From Methylobacterium sp. J-070 (GTDB lineage: Bacteria > Pseudomonadota > Alphaproteobacteria > Rhizobiales > Beijerinckiaceae), in assembly GCF_022829385.1 (NCBI RefSeq), contig NZ_JAKSXX010000110.1:92961-156960 (forward strand): a stretch of 64,000 bases of DNA, in the 5' to 3' direction. Numbering within the stretch: the stretch's first letter is position 1; the number at the start of each line of letters is the position of its first letter. A program made the translations under genes and the position numbers. Positions 1 to 7,626 of the stretch are shown one piece after another. The notes under the pieces were generated by a model, which saw only the letters and a list, made by a program, of their open reading frames with translations, was not told where the DNA came from and made no database searches.

Positions 1-1748
1 TCGACGCCAAGGGGCTGCGCTACGGCATGTTCGGCCACGTCGACGCCGGCGTGCTCCATGTCCGCCCGGCCATCGATCTGAAGGATCCGGACCAGGACCG
101 CCTGATCCGCGAGGTCACGGAGGGCGTGGTCGCGCTCACCGCCCGATACGGCGGCCTGCTCTGGGGCGAGCACGGCAAGGGCTTCCGCTCCGAATTCGTG
201 CCCGCGACCTTCGGGCCGCTGATGCCGGCGCTGGAGGCGGTCAAGCGCGCCTTCGACCCGGGCGACCGGATGAACCCGGGCAAGATCGCCTCGGCCCGGG
301 GCGGCGCGCTCACCCGGATCGACGGGGTGCCGCGCCGGGGCGCGCAGGACCGCTCGATCCCGGCGCCGGTCCGGCAGGATTTCGACGCGGCGCTGCACTG
401 CAACGGCAACGGCGCCTGCTTCAGCTTCGACACGGACGAGGCCATGTGCCCGTCCTGGAAGGCGACCCGGGAGCGGCGGCACTCGCCCAAGGGCCGCGCC
501 TCGCTGATGCGCGAGTGGCTGCGCCGCGCGGCCGCGGAGGGCGTCGACCCGAGCGCCGCGCTGAGGCGCCAGCGCGCCGGATGGTTCCGCGACCTCGCCG
601 CGACGCTGCGGAGCGGCCTCCGGCCGCGCTCCCGGACCGAGGACTTCTCCCATGCCGTGAAGGAGGCGATGGACGGCTGCCTCGCCTGCAAGTCCTGCAC
701 GGGGTCCTGCCCGATCAAGGTCGACGTGCCGGCGTTCCGGGCGAAGTTCCTGGCGCTCTACCACATGCGCTACGCGCGGCCCCTGAAGGACCATTTGGTG
801 GCGGCGCTCGAACCGCTGCTGCCCCTGGCCGCCCGGATGCCGCGCCTGAGCAACCTGTGCCTGACCAATCCGCTGGCCCGCCTGCTCCTGGCCAAGGCCG
901 GACTGGTCGAGATCCCGGCCCTGTCGGAGGTCGATCTCAAGGCGCGGCTGGCGGGTCTCGGCGTCGCCGTGGCGACGCCCGAGGTCCTGGCGCGGCTGGA
1001 CCCGCAGGCGCGCGAGGCGGCGGTGCTGGTGGTGCAGGATGCCTTCACCAGCCACTTCGACGCGGAGGTGGTGGCCGATAGCTGCGCGCTCCTGATCGCC
1101 CTCGGCTTCAGGCCCTGGCTGGTGCCCTACCGGCCGAACGGCAAGCCGTTGCACGTGCACGGGTTCCTCGCCCGGTTCACCGCGGCGGCCCGGTCCAACG
1201 CCGCGATGCTGCGGGACCTGGGCCGACAGGGACTGCCCCTGGTCGGGATCGATCCGTCGATGACGCTGACCTACCGCGCGGAATACGCCGAGGTGCTCGG
1301 GGAGGATCTGCCGAAGGTCCATCTCCTGCAGGAATGGCTGGCGGCCCGGCTCGACCGGATCACGCCCCGGCAGGGCGGGGGGACCATGCGGCTGCTGCCG
1401 CACTGCACCGAGCGAACCAACGCGCCCGGCGCCGTGCGGGACTGGCAGGCCGTGTTCGCCCATCTCGGCCTGCGCCTCGACGTGCCGGCGGCCGGCTGCT
1501 GCGGCATGGCCGGGACCTACGGCCACGAGGCGCGCCACCGCGGCACCTCCGAGGCGATCTACGGCCTGAGTTGGGCCCGCCACGTCGCCCAATCGCCCGG
1601 CTGCACCCTCCTGGCCGACGGCTATTCCTGCCGGTCCCAGGCCAAGCTCGTGGACGGCGTGCGGCTCCGCCACCCGGCCCAGGCGCTCCTCGACCATGTC
1701 GGGGCGGCCCCGTTCCGTCCCGAGCGCGCGGCGGCGGCGCCGCGATGA
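1..1748 (+). CDS. FAD-binding and Fe-S-binding oxidoreductase (YdiJ/D-lactate dehydrogenase-like), 3' part
   Basis: The frame is open from the first codon (base 3), so the gene starts upstream; about 581 residues are visible. They begin in the C-terminal cap of an FAD-linked oxidase (GHVDAGVLHVRP, then NPGKI). A ferredoxin-like section follows with a CLACKSCTGSCPIKVDV iron-sulfur motif at roughly visible residue 225, then a cysteine-rich CCG region (AAGCCGMAGTYGHE near residue 500). This order matches the long fused YdiJ-type proteins that oxidise 2-hydroxy acids such as D-lactate or D-2-hydroxyglutarate and pass electrons on through Fe-S clusters. The substrate cannot be read from the fragment. 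The stop overlaps the next gene in ATGA, implying translational coupling. Confidence 0.9.
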   Translation, partial: DAKGLRYGMFGHVDAGVLHVRPAIDLKDPDQDRLIREVTEGVVALTARYGGLLWGEHGKGFRSEFVPATFGPLMPALEAVKRAFDPGDRMNPGKIASARGGALTRIDGVPRRGAQDRSIPAPVRQDFDAALHCNGNGACFSFDTDEAMCPSWKATRERRHSPKGRASLMREWLRRAAAEGVDPSAALRRQRAGWFRDLAATLRSGLRPRSRTEDFSHAVKEAMDGCLACKSCTGSCPIKVDVPAFRAKFLALYHMRYARPLKDHLVAALEPLLPLAARMPRLSNLCLTNPLARLLLAKAGLVEIPALSEVDLKARLAGLGVAVATPEVLARLDPQAREAAVLVVQDAFTSHFDAEVVADSCALLIALGFRPWLVPYRPNGKPLHVHGFLARFTAAARSNAAMLRDLGRQGLPLVGIDPSMTLTYRAEYAEVLGEDLPKVHLLQEWLAARLDRITPRQGGGTMRLLPHCTERTNAPGAVRDWQAVFAHLGLRLDVPAAGCCGMAGTYGHEARHRGTSEAIYGLSWARHVAQSPGCTLLADGYSCRSQAKLVDGVRLRHPAQALLDHVGAAPFRPERAAAAPR

Positions 1749-2668
1749 GCGCAGCCACCTTGAACGTCGCGGTGGTGGGGGCCGGCGCGGTCGGCTGCTA
1801 TTACGGGTTCCTCCTGGCGCGAGCCGGCCACGCGGTGACGCTGATCGGGCGTCCCGCCCTGGTCGCGGCCGTCCGGTCGGCCGGGCTGGTGCTGGACAGC
1901 GCGGCCGGGACCGACGCGCTCCCCGTGCGGGCGACGACGGAGGGAAGCGGGGTCGCCGGCGCCGATCTGGTGCTGGTCTGCGTCAAGTCGGGCGATACCG
2001 AAACGGCCGGCGCGCTGATGGCGCCGCATCTTGGCCGGCACGCGACGATCCTCAGCCTGCAGAACGGCGTCGACAACGCCGAGCGCCTCGCGGCCGTCCT
2101 GGAGCGGCCGGTCGTGCCGGTGGCGGTCTACGTCGCCACCGCGATGGCCGGGCCGGGCCATGTCCGGCACAACGGCCGGGGCGACCTGATCCTCGGCGCA
2201 TCCGAGGCGAGCGACCGGATCGCCGCCGCGTTCGCGGCGGCCGGCATCCCCACCACGGTCTCGGCGCGCGCCCTGGACGCGCTCTGGGGCAAGCTGATCC
2301 TCAATTGCGCCTACAACGCCCTCTCGGCGCTGACCCAGCTTCCCTACGGCCGTCTGGTGCAGGGCGAGGGCGTGGTCGCGTCGATGACCGACGTGGTGCA
2401 GGAATGCGTCGCGGTGGCGGAAGCCTCGGGGGTGACCGTCCCGGACGACATCCTCGCCACGGTGCTGAGCCTGAGCGTCAGCATGGCCGATCAGCGCTCG
2501 TCCACCGCCCAGGACCTCGCGCGGGGCCGACCGAGCGAGATCGACCATCTCAACGGCTATGTGGTGCGCCGGGGGGCGGCTCTGGGCATCCCGACCCCAG
2601 CGAACCGGATGCTGCACACGCTGGTCAAGCTGGTCGAGGGACGGGCGGGGGGCGCGGTGCAGGGTTGA
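1745..2668 (+). CDS. 2-dehydropantoate 2-reductase family protein (ApbA/PanE)
   Basis: A 307-residue protein whose ATG overlaps the upstream stop (ATGA), so it is probably co-translated with the oxidase gene. It opens with an NAD(P)-binding Rossmann motif (VGAGAVG near residue 10). Its C-terminal helical half carries the family pattern LWGKLILNCAYNALSALT, with the lysine expected to be catalytic. Family members reduce ketopantoate to pantoate for coenzyme A synthesis, but many paralogues act on other 2-oxo acids. The pairing with a 2-hydroxy-acid oxidase suggests a catabolic 2-oxo/2-hydroxy acid step rather than the housekeeping panE. That functional reading is inference; the family is clear. 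Confidence 0.85.
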   Translation: MSAATLNVAVVGAGAVGCYYGFLLARAGHAVTLIGRPALVAAVRSAGLVLDSAAGTDALPVRATTEGSGVAGADLVLVCVKSGDTETAGALMAPHLGRHATILSLQNGVDNAERLAAVLERPVVPVAVYVATAMAGPGHVRHNGRGDLILGASEASDRIAAAFAAAGIPTTVSARALDALWGKLILNCAYNALSALTQLPYGRLVQGEGVVASMTDVVQECVAVAEASGVTVPDDILATVLSLSVSMADQRSSTAQDLARGRPSEIDHLNGYVVRRGAALGIPTPANRMLHTLVKLVEGRAGGAVQG

Positions 2669-3057
2669 GAGCTGGCACAGCGTGCCGGCTATTGGCGATC
2701 CGCCCAGCCGTGGCGACCGGGTGGCAGCATCCGCAGATCGCGCACGAGAGATAGGTAGCCGGCCTTCGGCCGGGTCCCGCTTTCCGTCCGAATACACCGC
2801 CTTCTTCAAGCGATGTCTTTCGCGGAAGCGGGCATCGATCTTTACCGGCACCCAGAACCGTCGGCAGCTTCGTCTCAAGCTTGACTGTCCGGTCGACGCC
2901 CTCTGCCGATCCACGGACCTGTTCTGGTGCCTGGCGGCCCTTGGTCGCGCGTTGAGAGCACGAGAAGCCGGAACAGAGTCGTGTTCTCCCGAGTAGCGTC
3001 ACGATCGAGGCTTTCGGGCGTGCCGTCGGGCGTCCCGGGCCCCAGACACAGGCAAGG
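2669..3057. other. intergenic region, no gene recognised
   Basis: A 389-bp stretch between the PanE-like gene and the permease gene. Short open frames occur on both strands but none resembles a protein family or has a convincing ribosome-binding site. It presumably holds the permease promoter. No RNA gene or repeat was recognised. Confidence 0.5.
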
Positions 3058-4374
3058 GTGGATAGAGTCACGACCGACCCCGCGATCAAGGGTGTGGCGA
3101 CGCCGGCGGCGACGGCCCTCGTGGTGGCCGACATGATCGGCGTCGGGGTGTTCACCAGCTTGGGGTTCCAGGTGACCGACATCCGGTCGGGCTTCGGGCT
3201 GCTGCTGCTCTGGAGCATCGGTGGGCTGGTCGCCCTCTGCGGAGCCTTCAGCTACGCCGAACTCGCCACGATGTTTCCCCGATCGAGCGGCGAGTACAAC
3301 TTCCTCACGCGCGCCTACGGTCCGGCCCTCGGCTTCATGGCGGGCTGGCTCTCGGCCACCGTGGGCTTCGCGGCGCCGGTGGCGCTGGCCGCGATGGCGT
3401 TCGGACAATACGCCAAGGCCTTCCACCCGGCGGCCCCGCCGTTCCCGCTCGGGCTGGCGCTCATCTGGAGCGTCACCGCCATCCGCCTGAGGGGCGGCCG
3501 CCTGGGGGAGACGTTCCAGGTCGGCGCGACGCTGCTGAAGCTTTTGCTCATCGTGGCCTTCATCGCCGCCGGCCTCGCCACCGGGGGCGGGCCGCCCATC
3601 AGCTTCGCGCCGAGCGCCTTCGATCCGGCACAGGTCTTCACCGCCGGCTTCGCCGTGAGCCTCGTCTTCGTGATGTACGCCTATTCGGGCTGGAACGCCG
3701 CGACCTACATCGCCGGCGACCTGGCCGATCCGCGCTACAGCCTGCCCCGGGCCCTGCTGCTCGGGACGGGCCTCGTGATCGTGCTCTATGTCGGGCTGAA
3801 CGCGGTGTTCCTCTACACCACGCCGCTCGACGAACTCGCCGGACGGATCGATGTCGCCATGATCAGCGGGCGGCACGTCTTCGGCGCGGAGGGCGGCCGT
3901 GTCGTCGGCGCGATGATCTGCGTCGGCCTGATCCCGAGCGTCGGCGCGATGATGTGGATCGGCCCGAGCGTCACCGCCACGATGGGCGAGGATGTGCCGC
4001 TCCTGCGCCTGTTCGCCCGACGCACCCGCGGCGGGGTGCCCAGGGCCGCGATCCTCCTGCAGTGTGGCGTGGCCAGCCTCCTGCTCCTCACGCAGAGCTA
4101 CGAGGCGGTCCTGGAATTCATCCAGTTCGGCCTGATCCTGTGCTCGTTCCTGGCGGTGCTCGGGCTGATCAAGCTGCGGATCACGCGGCCGGACCTGCCG
4201 CGGCCCTATCGCGCCTGGGGCTACCCCGTCACGCCGACGATCTTCCTCGGCGTCACCCTGTTCATGCTGGCCTACCTGGTCGCCGCGCGCCCCATCCAGT
4301 CGCTCGGCGGTCTCGGGGTGCTGCTCCTCGGCCTGGCGCTGTACGCCGTCTCCCGCACCCACGGGCGGAGGTGA
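3058..4374 (+). CDS. APC-family amino acid permease
   Basis: A 438-residue polytopic membrane protein with about 12 hydrophobic segments. The first begins near residue 12 and contains ALVVADMIGVGVFTSLGF, the glycine-rich helix-1 signature of amino acid/polyamine/organocation carriers. The next conserved block reads GAFSYAELATMFPRSSGEY, typical of the LAT/YfnA side of the family. It probably imports an amino acid with protons; the substrate is unknown. The GTG at 3058 was taken as start because the predicted N-terminus is complete, but AAGG lies almost directly against it, so a slightly later start (GTG 3091) is possible. The stop abuts the stop of the convergent methyltransferase gene with no gap. 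Confidence 0.85.
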   Translation: MDRVTTDPAIKGVATPAATALVVADMIGVGVFTSLGFQVTDIRSGFGLLLLWSIGGLVALCGAFSYAELATMFPRSSGEYNFLTRAYGPALGFMAGWLSATVGFAAPVALAAMAFGQYAKAFHPAAPPFPLGLALIWSVTAIRLRGGRLGETFQVGATLLKLLLIVAFIAAGLATGGGPPISFAPSAFDPAQVFTAGFAVSLVFVMYAYSGWNAATYIAGDLADPRYSLPRALLLGTGLVIVLYVGLNAVFLYTTPLDELAGRIDVAMISGRHVFGAEGGRVVGAMICVGLIPSVGAMMWIGPSVTATMGEDVPLLRLFARRTRGGVPRAAILLQCGVASLLLLTQSYEAVLEFIQFGLILCSFLAVLGLIKLRITRPDLPRPYRAWGYPVTPTIFLGVTLFMLAYLVAARPIQSLGGLGVLLLGLALYAVSRTHGRR

Positions 4375-4379
4375 TCACC
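4370..4379. other. palindrome formed by two abutting convergent stop codons
   Basis: GGTGATCACC is a perfect 10-base palindrome. Its TGA (4372-4374) ends the permease gene and its TCA (4375-4377) is the stop of the methyltransferase gene on the other strand, leaving no intergenic base. Confidence 0.6.
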
Positions 4380-5115
4380 GGCCGGACGACGAGGCCGGCT
4401 GGGTCACGCGCAGCACGTCGAGGCGATATTCGGCGGTTCTCGACTGGGCCTGCACCCGGGCGAAGCCGCGTGCGCCCGCGATGAAGCCCTCGGCCGCATC
4501 GTCGCCGGAGAGCGGGTAGTGCGTGACGCCAAGCCAGTGGACGAGCACGATGTCCGCCTCCGGCAGGACGGCGCCCTCGACCCGCGCGACGAGGCGCGCC
4601 AAGTCGGCGCGGTCGAGGTAGTAGGCCACCTCCGAGATCACGACGAGGTCGAACCGCCCCTCCGGCCACGTGCCGGGAACGGCCGCCAGCATGAAGTGCG
4701 CGTTCGGACAATCGGCGCAGCGCGCCCGCGCGGCGTCCAGCACGGAGGGAACCACGTCGAGCCCGATCAGCGCGTCGCAGCGCGGGCAGAGCTGATGGGT
4801 GAAAACGCCGATGGAGCATCCCACGTCCAGAGCGGACGCGTAGTGGGCGCGCGGCAGGGCGGCCAGCGTCGCCGCGTACTTGTCGCGCTCGTAGGGGCTC
4901 GTGGCGAATTTCCAGGGATCGGACTCGGTGGCGTACATGCCCTTGAAGTAATCGGGATCGAGGGTGGTCGGGCGCCGGCCGCTCGGGGCGGCGACCGGCC
5001 TGTCGGAGGTCGTCTCCACGCCTGCGGCGCCTCCGACCCCGAACACGGTGCCGGCGGCGGCAACGCCTCCGGACTGGAGCAACTGACGGCGTGAGACAGG
5101 CCCGCGGTCGCGCAC
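4375..5115 (-). CDS. NodS-like SAM-dependent methyltransferase with Tat-like leader
   Basis: Taking GTG at 5115 gives 246 residues beginning VRDRGPVSRRQLLQSGG. This is a twin-arginine-type leader followed by an Ala/Gly-rich hydrophobic stretch. The rest resembles NodS-type class I methyltransferases: DPDYFKGMYATESDPWKF, the SAM-binding motif ALDVGCSIGVFTHQL, then FDLVVISEVAYYLD. NodS methylates an amino-sugar oligosaccharide intermediate in rhizobia, but many relatives have no known substrate, and no nodulation gene is nearby. The export signal is odd, because SAM is not expected in the periplasm. A shorter cytosolic start is not obvious, since the next methionine lies inside the conserved domain. 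The family assignment is firm; location and substrate are open. Confidence 0.75.
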   Translation of the reverse strand: MRDRGPVSRRQLLQSGGVAAAGTVFGVGGAAGVETTSDRPVAAPSGRRPTTLDPDYFKGMYATESDPWKFATSPYERDKYAATLAALPRAHYASALDVGCSIGVFTHQLCPRCDALIGLDVVPSVLDAARARCADCPNAHFMLAAVPGTWPEGRFDLVVISEVAYYLDRADLARLVARVEGAVLPEADIVLVHWLGVTHYPLSGDDAAEGFIAGARGFARVQAQSRTAEYRLDVLRVTQPASSSGR

Positions 5116-5332
5116 GATGCACCTCAGGGCGCCGATCGCCCTAGGAGCGGGGAACCGCCCGTAACCGGGACAGTTCCGGGCCACGCGCCGAGGCTCTGCA
5201 CGGGCGCGGCTTGGCGGGGCTCTGCCGCGACGTCCGCCGCGCGGCCATTCCGACCCGAATGCCGCCCCTCGCGACGCCAACCCCTTCCAGACCCGGGAAA
5301 CCGGTGGAAGACGTCCAGCGGTATCTCACCGC

Positions 5333-5647
5333 TCACGCGCGCGCCGCGGCATTCGCCTTCCGGGTCGCCGCGGCCTTCCTGGCGGAGGCCGAGCGCGCCT
5401 CCGCGGTCCGGCCGGCGGAGGCCTTGCCCCCGGTCGCCCCGCCCTTGTGGGCCGCCGGATGCCCGGTGGTCTTGCCCCGGCCCGAGCCGCCGGGCTTCTT
5501 TCCCCCGCCGTCGTCCTTGTTGACCGTGGCCCAGGCCCGGGCCTCGGCCTCCTGCTCCGGCACACCCCGCGCCTCGTAGGACTCGGCGATGTGCTCCGCC
5601 TTGCGCTTCTGCTTGTCGGTGTATTTCGACTTGTCGCCCTGCGACAT
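5333..5647 (-). CDS. small basic Lys/Ala-rich protein (annotated as plasmid stabilization protein in relatives)
   Basis: A 104-residue protein starting MSQGDKSKYTDKQKRKAEHI. The first 50 residues are conserved-looking: EARGVPEQEAEARAWATVNK resembles a short family common in Hyphomicrobiales that is often labelled plasmid stabilization protein without functional proof. The second half is low-complexity, rich in Gly, Lys, Ala and Arg, suggesting a disordered nucleic-acid-binding tail. No partner toxin or plasmid gene is adjacent. It sits on the same strand just downstream of the LOV kinase gene (17-bp gap), so co-transcription is possible. Confidence 0.7.
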   Translation of the reverse strand: MSQGDKSKYTDKQKRKAEHIAESYEARGVPEQEAEARAWATVNKDDGGGKKPGGSGRGKTTGHPAAHKGGATGGKASAGRTAEARSASARKAAATRKANAAARA

Positions 5648-5664
5648 CGCCGGTCTCCCGTGGT

Positions 5665-7281
5665 TCAGCCCGCCCCGGTCGGCCCGTCGAGGATGGCCCG
5701 CACGCGGCGGACCAGCTCCGTGCGCCGGTAGGGCTTGTTCAGGAGATCAAACTCCGAGCCGCCGATATCGGTTCGCTCCAGGCTCGCCTCCGCGTAGCCG
5801 GTGGCCAGCAGGACCTTCAGCCCGGGCCGGCGGCGGCGGGCCTCGCGGGCGAGCAGCACGCCGTTCATGCCCCCCGGCATGATCATGTCGGTGAACAGCA
5901 GGTCGACCCGCCCGGTCGAATCCAGGATCTCCAGGGCCTCGCGGCCGTTGCCGGCCGTCAGCGTGGTGTAGCCGAAATCCCGCAGGATGGTGCGGGCCAG
6001 CTCGGCCACGTCCTCGCGGTCGTCGACGATCAGGACCGTCTCGGTCCCGTGCCGGTCCACGGCCCGGGGCTGGGCCTTGGCGGGGGCCCTGACGTCGCCG
6101 TCGGTGGCCGGGAAGGACAGGCGCACGGTCGTGCCCGCACCCACCGTCGACGCGATCTGCGCGGCGCCGCCCGACTGCTTGGCGAAGCCGTAGACCATCG
6201 ACAGGCCGAGGCCGGTCCCCTTGCCCTCCTCCTTGGTGGTGAAGAACGGATCCATCACCCGGGCCAGCACGGCGGGCGGCATCCCGCTGCCGGAATCCCG
6301 GATGGCGATGCTGACGTAGCGGCCGTCGCGCAGCGGGCCGATCTCCCGGTCGGCGGCGACCTCGCTGTTCTCGGTGATGATCCGCACGGTGCCGCCCTCC
6401 GGCATGGCGTCGCGGGCGTTGATCAGCACGTTCAGGATCGCGACCTCGGCCTGGGTCGGGTCCACGCGGCAGTTCCAGAGGTCCTCGGCGAGATCGAGTT
6501 CGACCTTCACGGCCTCGCCCACGGAGCGGGCGACCATCTCGCCCATGCCCTTCACAAGGGCGTTGAGATTGACGGCACGCCCCTCCAGCCGCTGCTTGCG
6601 GGCGAAGGCCAGCAGCTGCTGCGTCAGCGTCGTCGCGCGCTCCGCGGCCTGCCGGATGTTCTCGGTGGCGCGCCCGAGCCGGGCGCGGTCGGCATCCGGC
6701 TTCTCCAGCCCGGCGGCCAGGATGTCGACGTAGCCGACGATCACCTGCAGCAGGTTGTTGAAATCGTGCGCGATGCCGCCGGTGAGCTGGCCGAGCGCCT
6801 CCATCTTCTGGGCCTGACCGAGGGCGTCCTCGGCGTCGCGCCGACGGGAGACGTCGAGCTGGGAGCTGAAATAATACACGACGTCGCCGTCGGCATTGTA
6901 GACCGGGGCGACGAACAGGGCGTTCCAGAAGGTCGAGCCGTTCTTTCGGTAGTTCAGGATCTCGGTGGCGAAGTCCCGCTTCTCGGCGATCGCCGCGCGG
7001 ACCTGCGCCACCGTCCCGCGGTCGGTATCGGGGCCCTGCAGGAAGCGGCAGTTGCGGCCGATCAGCTCCTCGGGCGCGTAGCCGGTCATCGCCAGGAAGG
7101 CCCGGTTGGCGAAGATGATCGGGTTGTCCGGCTGGCGCGGATCGGTGACGATCATCGGCATCCGCGTCGTCTCGACGGCGGCGAAGAAGATGTCGCTCTT
7201 GCGGTCGGTGATGTCGCTCGGCGCGCCGTCCCTGACCTGCGGACCCGGACCGACCGGCGGGGTTTCTGGAGTCTCAGGCAT
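5665..7281 (-). CDS. LOV-domain hybrid sensor histidine kinase (blue-light receptor)
   Basis: A 538-residue soluble protein. Residues 35-145 form a PAS/LOV domain with the photoactive motif GRNCRFLQ; the flavin-bonding cysteine is residue 78. [12 protein letters not shown] and [11 protein letters not shown] are further LOV blocks. A HisKA-type segment follows with [11 protein letters not shown] (phosphoaccepting His about 172), then an ATPase domain ([28 protein letters not shown]). A C-terminal receiver domain ([26 protein letters not shown]) spans about 415-535. LOV kinases form a cysteinyl-FMN adduct in blue light and change autophosphorylation. No dedicated output regulator is adjacent; the single-domain response regulator at 9.7-10.1 kb is a candidate partner only by proximity. 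Confidence 0.93.
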   Translation of the reverse strand: MPETPETPPVGPGPQVRDGAPSDITDRKSDIFFAAVETTRMPMIVTDPRQPDNPIIFANRAFLAMTGYAPEELIGRNCRFLQGPDTDRGTVAQVRAAIAEKRDFATEILNYRKNGSTFWNALFVAPVYNADGDVVYYFSSQLDVSRRRDAEDALGQAQKMEALGQLTGGIAHDFNNLLQVIVGYVDILAAGLEKPDADRARLGRATENIRQAAERATTLTQQLLAFARKQRLEGRAVNLNALVKGMGEMVARSVGEAVKVELDLAEDLWNCRVDPTQAEVAILNVLINARDAMPEGGTVRIITENSEVAADREIGPLRDGRYVSIAIRDSGSGMPPAVLARVMDPFFTTKEEGKGTGLGLSMVYGFAKQSGGAAQIASTVGAGTTVRLSFPATDGDVRAPAKAQPRAVDRHGTETVLIVDDREDVAELARTILRDFGYTTLTAGNGREALEILDSTGRVDLLFTDMIMPGGMNGVLLAREARRRRPGLKVLLATGYAEASLERTDIGGSEFDLLNKPYRRTELVRRVRAILDGPTGAG

Positions 7282-7626
7282 ACGAGGCGGTCTTCACCGT
7301 CCAGGCCGCGGAAGCTCTCGACGCGCGGCCGCGCCCGTCCGGCGCGCGCGAAGGGTGGCGGACTTGCGTCGGCAGGCCGACGCGTCCTCCGCCCAAGCCA
7401 TCGATGAACATCGGGTCACCGCGCAGGCGCCGGGGGCCGCCTTCGGCAAACCCGCGCGGAGCCGGTCCCGGCGGCACCGCCCCGGGAAACGGACCCCGGC
7501 CTTCGTGCCGACGCGCGCGCCTGTGCCGGACCGGCACCCGGTTCGGTCGAGCGCCACTCAGCGACCGGAGCCGCGCGGTCGCGCGGCCGGCGGGCCTGCC
7601 GGCCACCTCGGGGAGCGTCGACGGCA
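7282..7626. other. intergenic region upstream of the LOV kinase
   Basis: A 345-bp gap between the AI-2E family gene and the LOV kinase gene, both on the minus strand. Open frames across it are typical GC-rich shadows. It probably holds the kinase promoter; no recognisable motif, RNA gene or repeat was seen. Confidence 0.45.

Noticed and set aside
4375..5280. A longer start for the methyltransferase at 5280
   Set aside because: The first 55 residues are Arg/Pro/Gly shadow; the leader begins naturally at GTG 5115.
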